A stretch of 35,040 bases of DNA from Gammaproteobacteria bacterium (lineage in GTDB: Bacteria > Pseudomonadota > Gammaproteobacteria > GRL18). Where the stretch lies: NCBI GenBank assembly GCA_027012135.1, contig JALUZF010000076.1:1-35040 (forward strand), in the 5' to 3' direction. A program made the translations under genes and the position numbers. Below, in pieces: positions 21,529 to 29,505 of this stretch. How positions within the stretch are numbered: position 1 is the stretch's first letter; each line of letters begins with the position of its first letter. The notes below the pieces were generated by a model that had not been told where the DNA came from, made no database searches, and worked only from the letters and a program-made list of their open reading frames with translations.

Positions 21529-21606
21529 GCCGGTAAAAACTGGTAAAATACACGAATCTTATTTTAAACGATTAATTAATAACTCAATAGATGAAGGAGA
21601 GCCAAG

Positions 21607-22671
21607 ATGGCCTTGATTTCAATGCGTCAATTACTGGACTATGCTGCTGAACACAGCTTTGGTCTGCCAGCGTTCAATGTAAATAATATGGAGCAGGTCC
21701 ATGCTATTATGCAAGCTGCCGATGAAACCGATTCACCAGTGATTATGCAGGGTTCTGCAGGTGCACGTTCTTATGCAGGCGAACCCTTCCTGCGTCATCT
21801 GATTTCTGCAGCAGTAGAAATGTACCCTCATATTCCAGTTGTCATGCACCAGGATCATGGTTCTGAGCCAGCAGTATGTCTGCGTTCTATCCAGTCCGGT
21901 TTTACCTCTGTTATGATGGACGGTTCTCTGATGGCGGACATGAAGACCCCTTCTACTTTTGAATACAATGTAGAGACCACTCGTGAAGTGGTTAAAATGG
22001 CTCATGCCGGCGGTGTTTCTGTTGAAGGTGAGCTGGGTTGTCTGGGTTCTCTGGAAACCGGTATGATGGGTGAAGAAGACGGTCACGGTGCAGAAGGCAA
22101 GCTGGACATGGATATGCTGTTAACCGATCCAGAAGAAGCTGCTACTTTTGTTAAGGAAACCGGTGTTGATGCCCTGGCTATTGCCATTGGTACTTCTCAT
22201 GGTGCCTACAAGTTCACCAAGGAACCAGAAGGTGATGTACTGCGGATTGACCGTATTGTAGAAATTCATAATCGAATTCCTGATACACACCTGGTCATGC
22301 ACGGTTCTTCTTCGGTACCGCAGGACTGGCTGGAAATCATCAATAACTACGGTGGTGATATGGGTCAGACCTATGGTGTGCCGGTTGAAGAAATTGTTGA
22401 AGGTATCAGGAACGGTGTACGAAAGGTTAATATTGATACTGATCTGCGTATGGCCTCTACCGGTTCTATTCGTAAGTTCCTGGCTGAAAACCCATCCAAC
22501 TTCGATCCTCGCAAATTCCTTAAGGCATCTACAGCGGCTATGAAAGACATTTGTAAAGCTCGTTATGAAGCCTTTGGCAGTGCCGGTCATGCATCAAAAA
22601 TCAAGCCATTGCTGCTTGAAACTATGATTGGCCGCTATGAAAGTGGAGAACTGGATCCTAAAATTTCCTAA
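21607..22671 (+). CDS. fba: Class II fructose-bisphosphate aldolase
   Basis: Zinc-dependent aldolase joining or splitting triose phosphates, and sedoheptulose bisphosphate in Calvin-cycle relatives. The 354 residues begin [27 protein letters not shown]. Metal and substrate motifs include [28 protein letters not shown] and [10 protein letters not shown], with NIDTDLRMA near the end. It belongs to the group often called the CbbA type. AAGGAG lies ahead of the ATG. The gene closes the cluster and is followed by two hairpins, the second a strong terminator. Confidence 0.97.
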   Translation: MALISMRQLLDYAAEHSFGLPAFNVNNMEQVHAIMQAADETDSPVIMQGSAGARSYAGEPFLRHLISAAVEMYPHIPVVMHQDHGSEPAVCLRSIQSGFTSVMMDGSLMADMKTPSTFEYNVETTREVVKMAHAGGVSVEGELGCLGSLETGMMGEEDGHGAEGKLDMDMLLTDPEEAATFVKETGVDALAIAIGTSHGAYKFTKEPEGDVLRIDRIVEIHNRIPDTHLVMHGSSSVPQDWLEIINNYGGDMGQTYGVPVEEIVEGIRNGVRKVNIDTDLRMASTGSIRKFLAENPSNFDPRKFLKASTAAMKDICKARYEAFGSAGHASKIKPLLLETMIGRYESGELDPKIS

Positions 22672-22694
22672 CTCTGAATATTATAGACCAAAAT

Positions 22695-22729
22695 TTAGAG
22701 CCTTTTTTATGGTATGAAAGAGGCTCTAA
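22695..22729 (+). terminator. Hairpin after fba
   Basis: TTAGAGCC (22695-22702) pairs perfectly with GGCTCTAA (22722-22729). It has no following T tract but stands 25 bases after the fba stop and just upstream of a strong terminator, so it may protect the mRNA 3' end. Confidence 0.5.
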
Positions 22730-22738
22730 GCATGAAAG

Positions 22739-22761
22739 AGGACGGCCTGGCCGTCCTTTTT
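22739..22761 (+). terminator. Rho-independent terminator after fba
   Basis: AGGACGG (22739-22745) and CCGTCCT (22751-22757) form a stem over CCTGG and are followed by TTTT. This is the clearest intrinsic terminator in the window and separates the sugar-phosphate cluster from the purine genes. Confidence 0.85.
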
Positions 22762-22837
22762 CTGTTTTAATTGATATAACCCAAAAAAAAATTACAGATA
22801 TTCCTGCTGGAATATCAGGTAGATAAAGATAAAAACT

Positions 22838-23338
22838 ATGAATAATAATACAAAGCCGGTCGTTGGTGTGGTTATGGGCAGTAATAGTGACTGGGATGTA
22901 ATGAAAAATGCCTGTCAGATGCTCAAAGATCTGGAGATTGTATACGAGGCAAAAGTGGTTTCAGCACACCGGACACCGGATCTGCTGTATCAGTATGCAG
23001 AGCAGGCAAGGGACAGAGGGATAAAGTGCATTATTGCCGGAGCAGGTGGTGCAGCCCATCTGCCGGGTATGCTGGCGGCCAAAACTACTATACCGGTACT
23101 GGGTGTACCGGTTAATTCACGCCATTTAAAAGGTATGGATTCGTTATTATCTATAGTACAGATGCCGAAGGGGATTCCGGTGGCAACCTTTGCCATTGGT
23201 GAAGCCGGAGCGGCTAATGCCGGTTTATATGCAGCATCTATTTTATCTGTTACTGATCAGGGGATTGCTGATAAACTACAGGTATTCAGAGATAAACAGG
23301 CAGAAGTGGTTCTGAATATGGAATTGCCGGAGTTGTAA
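22838..23338 (+). CDS. purE: N5-carboxyaminoimidazole ribonucleotide mutase
   Basis: Class I PurE, which rearranges N5-CAIR to CAIR in purine biosynthesis, acting after PurK. The 166 residues match the family: [12 protein letters not shown] near the N-terminus, the active-site [45 protein letters not shown] and [11 protein letters not shown]. No strong ribosome binding site is visible. Unlike the usual tight purEK pair, it is separated from purK by 227 bases holding a palindromic element. Confidence 0.96.
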   Translation: MNNNTKPVVGVVMGSNSDWDVMKNACQMLKDLEIVYEAKVVSAHRTPDLLYQYAEQARDRGIKCIIAGAGGAAHLPGMLAAKTTIPVLGVPVNSRHLKGMDSLLSIVQMPKGIPVATFAIGEAGAANAGLYAASILSVTDQGIADKLQVFRDKQAEVVLNMELPEL

Positions 23339-23379
23339 AAATGGGGTAATTACCTGGATTACCGTAACAGGGTATAGTG

Positions 23380-23461
23380 ACTGTATTTCCGGGGACGCTC
23401 AGGCACATCCATGTGGCGCTTTATCTCGGCATCCTGCCTCCATAAACCCCGTAAATACAGT
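23380..23461. repeat. Palindromic dispersed element, diverged variant, between purE and purK
   Basis: Bases 23380-23394 and 23447-23461 are reverse complements at 14 of 15 positions. The interior (23395-23446) aligns with the core of the elements at 12803, 30413 and 34973: an ACGC start, a CATCCATG centre with a following GG, then CTTT. The inner hairpin is degraded. Just upstream, GTAACAGG at about 23364 matches the first eight bases of the left arm of the copy at 34973. I read it as a second subtype of the same element family. Confidence 0.6.
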
Positions 23462-23565
23462 ACCTGCAGCCAATCACGGTCATATTGACTGAATACTTGC
23501 GTTAGTTTTTCAATAGAGAAAATTTAAAAGTATTTTAGAAAGCAGAAATAAGGAAAAACAATACC

Positions 23566-24696
23566 ATGATACTACCAGGAAAAACATTAGGTATGCTCGG
23601 CGGCGGTCAGCTGGGGCGGATGTTTGTTATGGCGGCTCATGCAATGGGCTATCATGTTATTGTCCTTGATCCCGATCCCGACAGTCCAGCGGGTCGGATT
23701 GCCGATGAACATATTCATGCCTCCTATTCGGATCAATGGGCACTGGAGCAATTAGCTAATAATTGCGATGCCATTACCACCGAATTTGAAAATATACCTT
23801 CAGCCACTTTAAAGAAACTGGAGCAGTCGGTTCCGGTGCGGCCGTCTTCTTCTGCCGTTGAAATTGCCCAGAACCGTATTTCTGAGAAAACTTTTCTGGC
23901 CGATAATGGTTTTGAAACCGCTCGTTTTTTTCCCATATATGAAAAGGAGGAACTGGAGTTTGCGCTGTCACAGATTGGTGGAACCGCGATTCTGAAAGTG
24001 GCCAGTTTTGGTTATGACGGGAAGGGACAGGTTATCGTTAATAACCTGGAAGAGGCCATTGCCGGGTTTGAGTCCATGGGCTCAGTGCATTGTGTGCTGG
24101 AAGAGAAGGTGGATCTACAGACCGAGGTTTCGGTAGTGCTGGCTCGCAGTCATGACGGTACTGTTGCCTGTTATCCGGTCGGTGAGAACCATCATGTCAA
24201 TGGAATTCTGGAATATACGGCGGTCCCCTCCAGCCTGCCCAAGGTATTGCTGGACAGAGCAGTTCGGGATGCCTCTGAGTTTGCAGAAAAGCTGGATTAC
24301 TGCGGGGTAATGGCGGTTGAGTTTTTCTATACCCGTGATGAGCGCCTGCTGATAAACGAAGTGGCCCCCCGGCCGCATAACAGCGGTCATTACACCATTG
24401 ATGCCTGTAAGACCTCACAGTTTGAACAGCAGGTGCGTATGCTCTGCGGCCTGCCTGCCGGCAGTGTTGAGCTGCTGTCACCAGTGGTGATGTTTAATAT
24501 TCTGGGGGATGTCTGGGTCAATGGTGAGCCGGACTGGGAGCAGTTATTGTCCAACCCTGATGTTAAGCTGCATCTGTATGGTAAACGGGAAGCACGAGCC
24601 GGGCGCAAGATGGGGCATTTTACCTGTCTTGGACGCTCCACCACAGAACTGCTGCAGGAAACCCGCAGACTGGCTAATGCCCTGCCTAATCCCTGA
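23566..24696 (+). CDS. purK: N5-carboxyaminoimidazole ribonucleotide synthase
   Basis: ATP-grasp enzyme that carboxylates aminoimidazole ribonucleotide with bicarbonate to give N5-CAIR, the substrate of PurE. The 376 residues show LGMLGGGQLGRMF (8-20), the ATP-grasp segment KVASFGYDGKGQ, VLEEKVDLQTEVSV, and the metal/substrate loop LINEVAPRPHNSGHYT. AAGGA lies upstream of the ATG. trmO begins six bases after its stop. Confidence 0.96.
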   Translation: MILPGKTLGMLGGGQLGRMFVMAAHAMGYHVIVLDPDPDSPAGRIADEHIHASYSDQWALEQLANNCDAITTEFENIPSATLKKLEQSVPVRPSSSAVEIAQNRISEKTFLADNGFETARFFPIYEKEELEFALSQIGGTAILKVASFGYDGKGQVIVNNLEEAIAGFESMGSVHCVLEEKVDLQTEVSVVLARSHDGTVACYPVGENHHVNGILEYTAVPSSLPKVLLDRAVRDASEFAEKLDYCGVMAVEFFYTRDERLLINEVAPRPHNSGHYTIDACKTSQFEQQVRMLCGLPAGSVELLSPVVMFNILGDVWVNGEPDWEQLLSNPDVKLHLYGKREARAGRKMGHFTCLGRSTTELLQETRRLANALPNP

Positions 24697-24702
24697 TAAA
24701 TC

Positions 24703-25404
24703 ATGTCTTTTAGCTTTGAAACCATCGGGATAGTTCATTCCTGTTATAAGGACAAGTTTGCTATTCCGAGGCAGGCCGGACTGGTGACGGCTTCTACTGC
24801 CAGCATAGAATTACAGCCCCCCTTTAATGATATAGAAACCACCCGTGGTCTGGAGGATTTTTCTCATCTCTGGCTGACTTTTGTCTTTCACCGGCATGTG
24901 GGCAAAGGCTGGAATGTTATGGTTAAGCCGCCACGGCTGGACGGTAAACAGCGTTTCGGAGTGTTTGCTACCCGTGCCAGTTTTCGTCCAAACCCTGTTG
25001 GCCTGTCTCTGGTTGAACTGGACAGCATCGAACAGGACGGCTCCAGAGTGCTGATTCATATTAAGGGTGCGGATTTACTGGATCAGACACCAATACTCGA
25101 TATCAAGCCTTATATACCCTATAGTGACAGCCTGATGAATGCCAGAGGTGGTTTTACTGATAATATTCACGAACAGATGTTTACCGTGAAATTCAGTCCT
25201 CTGGCGGGGCACCAGACAGAACAGGCCAGTAAAAAGTATCCGCAGATCAGAGAATTTATAAGCCAGTTATTAGGACTGGATCATCGTGCGTATTTTTATA
25301 AAAAAATAGATAAAAGTTATGCCACAAAAATATATGATTATGATCTGAAATGGACAGTAAAAGATAATTCTGTTCAGGTAATAAGCCTGGAAACTATACG
25401 TTAA
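24703..25404 (+). CDS. trmO: tRNA (N6-threonylcarbamoyladenosine37-N6) methyltransferase TrmO
   Basis: SAM-dependent TsaA-like beta-barrel enzyme that methylates t6A37 of tRNA(Thr). The 233 residues include the N-terminal GIVHSCYKDKFAIPRQ, LEDFSHLWLTFVFH, and the SAM-site motif ASFRPNPVGLSLVEL, then DLLDQTPILDIKPYIPYSD; a C-terminal extension of about 80 residues is typical of proteobacterial members. It follows purK so closely that co-transcription is likely. It converges on the DUF3025 gene with only 19 bases between them. Confidence 0.9.
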   Translation: MSFSFETIGIVHSCYKDKFAIPRQAGLVTASTASIELQPPFNDIETTRGLEDFSHLWLTFVFHRHVGKGWNVMVKPPRLDGKQRFGVFATRASFRPNPVGLSLVELDSIEQDGSRVLIHIKGADLLDQTPILDIKPYIPYSDSLMNARGGFTDNIHEQMFTVKFSPLAGHQTEQASKKYPQIREFISQLLGLDHRAYFYKKIDKSYATKIYDYDLKWTVKDNSVQVISLETIR

Positions 25405-25423
25405 TTTCTGCCGGCATTACTGA

Positions 25424-26251
25424 TTATTTAACACGTTTTGGCCGAAAATAATCTTTATTATTATAAAATTCAGGATCCTTATTTGCAGAATACCAGCCGG
25501 GCACACCCAGAATGGGTAAGGGTGACAAAAAATGTGAGTCAGTAAGACGATTATGTTTTTTAATATCATCTCTTAATAAACCATCAAGCACTTTATACTG
25601 CTCCATTTTAGCGAGACTGAAAAAATCCTCTGGTACCGTAAGACAGTAAGCTTTGCCGGTAAAACCGATAAATGGTTTAAAGGCTTTTTCATACATACCG
25701 TGGCCGAAAACAAATGCACCTGTACTTTGCTGTACACCAGTCAGCCAGCAGGGTCGGTTTTTTACAAAAGCCTGCTGCCATTGATGAGCTTTTAAACTCT
25801 GCAGTAATTCAGTTTCTGTACTGGCAATAATGATTCCAGATTCATCCAGATGGGTAATGGCATCACGGGTCCGGGTACGTTTTTTTCCGGGCTGTTTGTG
25901 CAGTTCCTGTCTATGCAGTTCATTTAACAGAATTTTGGTCTGCGGAAAAAGGATCCAGATAAAGGCATTAAATAAATCATGCCAGCTTTGTTCCCGGGTA
26001 CTGATGATCCCGGTTTTAAATATCCGTTCTTCATAGCCCATTTCCGGAAAAGGCAGTGAATCATCCTGTGGTTTCATATCCAGGGGCAGGCCGCTGGCCA
26101 GGGTTACAGGAGATTTTATTAAAGCCATAAGACCGCTGCAGCCGGGCCAGTCAGCCCAGTTAACATCCTGCAGCAGAAGTTTTAAATCTGAAAAGATGGG
26201 ACTTTTATTGAGAAAGTCAGTGTCCCAATGCTGAATAATATTTTTGGCCAT
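25424..26251 (-). CDS. DUF3025 family protein
   Basis: Protein of 275 aa that I recognise as the DUF3025 family, widespread in beta- and gammaproteobacteria and functionally uncharacterised. Visible features are an N-terminal W-containing segment ending VNWADWPGCSGLMAL, the central WHDLFNAFIWILFPQTK (about residues 89-105), LHRQELHKQPGKKRTRTRDAITHLDESG, and FGHGMYEKAFKPFIGFTGKAY. No signal peptide or membrane helix. The H-D-F/W-rich central motif and conserved RD-HLDE stretch may form an active site, but no activity is known to me. Confidence 0.8.
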   Translation of the reverse strand: MAKNIIQHWDTDFLNKSPIFSDLKLLLQDVNWADWPGCSGLMALIKSPVTLASGLPLDMKPQDDSLPFPEMGYEERIFKTGIISTREQSWHDLFNAFIWILFPQTKILLNELHRQELHKQPGKKRTRTRDAITHLDESGIIIASTETELLQSLKAHQWQQAFVKNRPCWLTGVQQSTGAFVFGHGMYEKAFKPFIGFTGKAYCLTVPEDFFSLAKMEQYKVLDGLLRDDIKKHNRLTDSHFLSPLPILGVPGWYSANKDPEFYNNKDYFRPKRVK

Positions 26252-26293
26252 CAGTGAGTGCTTTCGTGTGATTGCTGTCAGGATTATAAAAAA

Positions 26294-26476
26294 TTATAAA
26301 GGCTCCGGGTGGGCAATGCCATAACCCTGAAGATAGTCTATATGCATAGCAACCAGCTCATTTTTAATGGCATCATTTTCAACGTATTCAACAATGGTCA
26401 GCAGGCCAATGGTGATACTAACTATAATGTGCAGCAGGAAAATAATTGCAGTAATAATATAGGTTTTAGTTTGCAA
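26294..26476 (-). pseudogene. Remnant of an EAL-domain (c-di-GMP phosphodiesterase) gene
   Basis: The last 35 codons (26294-26400) encode TIVEYVENDAIKNELVAMHI followed by DYLQGYGIAHPEPL, which matches the C-terminal end of EAL domains (typical pattern: TIAEFVEN..., DYxQGYxxxxPxPL). The rest of an EAL domain (EAL, NxxG, DDFG, Kxxx motifs) is missing. Upstream in the same frame are a hydrophobic stretch and a segment open through about 26550 without an ATG; the only nearby start is TTG at 26476. An ATG with a good GGAG at 26487 gives only two codons. I read this as a decayed gene, not an expressed 60-aa membrane peptide, although the latter cannot be excluded. Confidence 0.55.
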
Positions 26477-26630
26477 TTTTATTGCATAAATTACTCCACG
26501 TAAGGATTGCTTTTTAAATGTAGTAAACTGGCGGAAAAAATCAATGCAGCCGGATCAGCCGTAGTTAGTTTCCATCCATTTATTAAGCATTTAACTTCCC
26601 CCTTTGAAAAAGGTGCTGAGGAGTAATACT

Positions 26631-26915
26631 TTATTGATAAATACAAAGGTATGAGGTGTCAGAGTTCATTTTGACATCAAAAGACTGGTTGGCTTCGACA
26701 CGGAAGGTTTCGCCGGCAGTAAAGCTTTTCCAGCTATCGGCGCCGGGCAGTTTTACCTGCATGGCACCAGACGTTACGGTCATCAGTTCAATACTGGAAG
26801 TGCCAAAAGTATATTCTCCGGCAGCCATTACACCTACAGTGGCCTTATCGCCGGAAGCGTCTGTAAAAGACAGTGATTTCACCTTGCCGTCAAAGTATTC
26901 ATTTACATCAAACAT
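26631..26915 (-). CDS. ppnP: Pyrimidine/purine nucleoside phosphorylase (PpnP, DUF1255)
   Basis: Small cupin-fold phosphorylase that cleaves nucleosides to base and ribose 1-phosphate. The 94 residues match the family: [13 protein letters not shown] at the start, [33 protein letters not shown], and [13 protein letters not shown] near the end. A GGAG lies before the ATG. It is a single-gene unit, divergent from the DUF455 gene; its products link to nucleotide salvage. Confidence 0.93.
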   Translation of the reverse strand: MFDVNEYFDGKVKSLSFTDASGDKATVGVMAAGEYTFGTSSIELMTVTSGAMQVKLPGADSWKSFTAGETFRVEANQSFDVKMNSDTSYLCIYQ

Positions 26916-26958
26916 ATATTCTCCAGAAAATGGAATTTATTGATTATAGTCAGAGTAT

Positions 26959-26978
26959 TACCGGCAGTCCGGCCGGTA
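26959..26978. repeat. Short GC-rich hairpin between ppnP and DUF455
   Basis: TACCGGC (26959-26965) pairs perfectly with GCCGGTA (26972-26978) over a six-base loop. It is in the shared upstream region of two divergent genes, with no T tract, so an operator or REP-like unit is more likely than a terminator. A further imperfect hairpin (GGGTAG...CTACCC) lies near 27037-27068. Confidence 0.4.
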
Positions 26979-27122
26979 TGCCAATTTTACTGTATCCTGC
27001 AGGCTTAATATAGTCGGTTTTAAACATCCTGGTTCTGGGTAGTGTAGCCTGTATACCCGCTATCTACCCTGTGTGTTCAGTGGTAAACTTGAATTTTTAA
27101 TTTATGTTTAACAGGTCTGTGA

Positions 27123-27965
27123 ATGAGGAACCTTTACCAGGAAGCCAAAAGCTGTTTTTTAACGGCGGATCCGGATGAAAAAATGCAGCTGAGTCTGGAA
27201 ATTGCATCAGCCTGGGATGCCGGACAGCTACAGTGGCAGGAGGGTGAGCTCCCATTAGAACCGGTATTGCAGCTTAATCAGCCCGGTCGGCTGGAGAAAC
27301 CGGAACTGGTGGCCGCAGGCAAGGTAAAAAACCGGGGCTTTAAGTCTGTTCAGCAGCGTGCGGCTCTGATCCATGCTCTGGCTCATATTGAAATGACTGC
27401 TGTTAACCTGGCCTGGGACAGTATTTATCGCTATCGCCAGATGCCCAAAGAATATTATGCTGACTGGGTAAAAACCGCCAGAGAAGAAACGCAGCACTTT
27501 TATATGCTGCGCCAGAGTTTGCGGGACATGGGTTATGATTACGGTGATTTTCCGGCACATAATGAATTATGGCAGATGGCGGTTACTACGGCAGATGATT
27601 TAATGGCCCGCATGGCTATAGTACATCGGGTGCTGGAAGCGAGAGCCCTGGATGTGGTACCTTTCTCGGTGGACAGGTTTCGGGCTATTGGCGATAAAGC
27701 CACAGCCGATTCACTGATCATTATTGCCAATGATGAAATCGGGCATGTGAATGCCGGCTCACGCTGGTTTCGCTATTGCTGTGAACAGCAGCAGGTGGAT
27801 GCTGATGCCATGTTTTTCAAACTGATCAAACAATACCTGCGCTCCACACCCAAAGGGCCCTTTAACCGGGAGGCGCGTATAAAAGCAGGTTTCAGCAATT
27901 GGGAAATGCAGGAACTGGAACGGCAGGATGCCCTGTTTAAGGCCAATAAACTTAAAAATAATTAG
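27123..27965 (+). CDS. DUF455 family ferritin-like protein
   Basis: Protein of 280 aa of the DUF455 family, which has a ferritin-like four-helix bundle with a probable di-iron centre. Candidate metal ligands are visible in HALAHIEMTAVNLAWD, REETQHFYML and IIANDEIGHVNAGSRWF, each with an E-x-x-H type arrangement on a long helix. The N-terminal 80 residues carry an RPGRLEKPELV-like segment (here QPGRLEKPELVAAG). Precise function unknown; some relatives act on tRNA or are redox enzymes. An AGG precedes the ATG. The gene ends in a bidirectional terminator. Confidence 0.85.
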   Translation: MRNLYQEAKSCFLTADPDEKMQLSLEIASAWDAGQLQWQEGELPLEPVLQLNQPGRLEKPELVAAGKVKNRGFKSVQQRAALIHALAHIEMTAVNLAWDSIYRYRQMPKEYYADWVKTAREETQHFYMLRQSLRDMGYDYGDFPAHNELWQMAVTTADDLMARMAIVHRVLEARALDVVPFSVDRFRAIGDKATADSLIIIANDEIGHVNAGSRWFRYCCEQQQVDADAMFFKLIKQYLRSTPKGPFNREARIKAGFSNWEMQELERQDALFKANKLKNN

Positions 27966-27982
27966 AAAATCCCTCATCCAGA

Positions 27983-28003
27983 CCTTCTCCCAAAGGGAGA
28001 AGG
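27983..28003. terminator. Bidirectional hairpin between DUF455 and hslR
   Basis: CCTTCTCCC (27983-27991) and GGGAGAAGG (27995-28003) form a perfect nine-bp stem over AAA, between two convergent genes. The surrounding CCCTCATCC motif makes it similar to a common dispersed hairpin in proteobacteria. The position suits a shared terminator, though the T tracts are poor. Confidence 0.6.
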
Positions 28004-28027
28004 AACCTGCACTGAAATGGACGGGTA

Positions 28028-28447
28028 TTAATTATTCTCCTGTTTAAACTGAATAATCTTCCTGCGCTCTTTTTTACTGGGACGCCGTGACTGAAACTGC
28101 GGCATACCGGCCATCATGACCTTGCGTTCCTGCAGCTGCTTTTCTCTGCGCTCTATACTTTCCCGGGTTTCTTCATAAAGTGTCTGGGCCACTTTAGCCG
28201 GGCCGCGTTTGGCAGACAGTTGTTTAATGATCACCGTCTGTTCAATGGATTCTTTCTTTATGCGCACAGTATGGCCAACTTCAGCATGATGGCTGGGTTT
28301 GACCCTCTGGTTGTTTAAATGTACCTTGCCGCCTTTAATTGCTTCGGTGGCCAGTGAGCGGGTTTTGTAAAAACGTGCAGCCCAGAGCCACTTGTCCAGA
28401 CGAACCACCTCGTTTTGTTCAGATGAGGATTTTTGTGATTTACTCAT
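28028..28447 (-). CDS. hslR: S4-domain RNA-binding heat shock protein 15
   Basis: Hsp15 binds stalled 50S subunits carrying peptidyl-tRNA. The 139 residues have the S4 RNA-binding motif near the N-terminus: RLDKWLWAARFYKTRSLATEAI (about 16-37), GGKVHLNNQRVKPS and VGHTVRIKK. The C-terminal third is strongly basic (PSKKERRKII), as in the family. It lies between the DUF455 gene (convergent) and the RAYT-like gene (divergent). Confidence 0.93.
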   Translation of the reverse strand: MSKSQKSSSEQNEVVRLDKWLWAARFYKTRSLATEAIKGGKVHLNNQRVKPSHHAEVGHTVRIKKESIEQTVIIKQLSAKRGPAKVAQTLYEETRESIERREKQLQERKVMMAGMPQFQSRRPSKKERRKIIQFKQENN

Positions 28448-28628
28448 AATTTGCCGTATTAAAATAATTGCAATTTATTAAAAAAAACTGGTTAAAAATA
28501 GCGCAATTGAAAAAAAGCGTCTATAAAGTATAAGTATAACGCTATTACCTGTTAAAAAAGCAGTGTAAAAGTATAAATAAAAAGTGCAGATAATAAGTAT
28601 TGAAAGATAAAGGTTAAAAGGTGTAGTT

Positions 28629-29465
28629 ATGGCAAGGCCAGTACGAATAGAGTATTCAGGCGCATATTATTTTATTTCCTCAAAAGCTGCCCCGGATGAG
28701 ACGGTTTTTAAAGACACTAAAGATCGTCAGGAATTCCTGACTGTATTGCAGGACGTGGTCAAACGTATGCACTGGGAAGTTTTTGCCTATAATCTTATGC
28801 CTGACTCCTACCAGTTGTTTATAAAAACCCCTAAGCCTAACCTGTCCAGAGGCATGAGACAGCTAAACGGTGTCTATACTCAGCGCTATAATGCCAAATA
28901 TGAAACGACCGGTAATATTTTTCATGGCCGCTTTAAGGCCGTACTGGTTGAGGCTAAACATTCATTTGAGGATGTCCTTAAATATGTGCTGTTGATGCCC
29001 ATGCTCAAACGTAAGGCACGCAAGCTGGACAAATGGAAATGGAGCAGTTATCAGGCAACCATGGGTATGTCCGAAGCACCGGAATGGTTAAAGGTGGATG
29101 AAGTCCTGTCCTATTTCGGTAAACAGCCCAAACGTGCCCGTGCTGCCCTGCAAAAAGCACTTGAAAATACCGATAAGGATTTTGACCTGATGGCACAGGT
29201 AAAGGCGCAGATCCTGCTGGGCAGTGATGCCTTTGTCAATAAATGGAAAAAGCAGCTGGTTACGGGCAAAATTATGGACAGGGCCAGACAGAGAAAGTCT
29301 AAAAAAGTAAAACCATTAACAGATTTTGGTAAACGCTTCAAAAATATCAAGGTGGCTATGGTCAAGGCTTATGAGACCGGAAACTATACCCTGGATCAAA
29401 TCGGTTCACATTTCGGGGTACACTACAGTACGGTTAGCCGGACGGTAAAAAAAGCCGGTCTGTAA
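28629..29465 (+). CDS. RAYT/IS200-like transposase-fold protein lacking the HUH motif
   Basis: Full-length 278-aa member of the Y1 transposase fold, REP-associated group. The start MARPVRIEYSGAYYFISS and the central NLSRGMRQLNGVYTQRYNAK and GNIFHGRFKAVLVE are close to canonical family motifs. The HUH metal site, normally MxNHYHLL, reads MPDSYQLF here: both histidines are replaced by Ser60 and Gln62. The candidate catalytic Tyr119 (KYVLLMP, canonical YVxLNP) remains. Residues 248-276 form a helix-turn-helix (LDQIGSHFGVHYSTVSRTVKK). The frame is intact and AAAGG precedes the ATG. Metal-dependent single-strand cleavage is unlikely without the histidines. Sometimes such proteins are mislabelled RelE toxins. 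It may be a domesticated DNA-binding protein; that is inference. Confidence 0.85.
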   Translation: MARPVRIEYSGAYYFISSKAAPDETVFKDTKDRQEFLTVLQDVVKRMHWEVFAYNLMPDSYQLFIKTPKPNLSRGMRQLNGVYTQRYNAKYETTGNIFHGRFKAVLVEAKHSFEDVLKYVLLMPMLKRKARKLDKWKWSSYQATMGMSEAPEWLKVDEVLSYFGKQPKRARAALQKALENTDKDFDLMAQVKAQILLGSDAFVNKWKKQLVTGKIMDRARQRKSKKVKPLTDFGKRFKNIKVAMVKAYETGNYTLDQIGSHFGVHYSTVSRTVKKAGL

Positions 29466-29505
29466 TTAACGGAAGTAATTCAGTAAAAAGTAATTCAGTG
29501 AAATT

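Noticed and set aside
22120-22590. 156-aa minus-strand frame inside fba
   Set aside because: Antisense to the conserved aldolase; no recognisable domain and no ribosome binding site.
28629-29465. RelE-type toxin of an addiction module
   Set aside because: Proteins of this family are often labelled this way, but the motifs (MARPxRIE, NLSRGMRQLNGVYTQ) are those of the Y1 transposase/RAYT fold and no antitoxin gene is adjacent.
29473-29499. 12-base direct repeat AAGTAATTCAGT downstream of the RAYT-like gene
   Set aside because: Only two copies, in low-complexity AT-rich sequence; it does not bracket an element on both sides and is probably chance or slippage.
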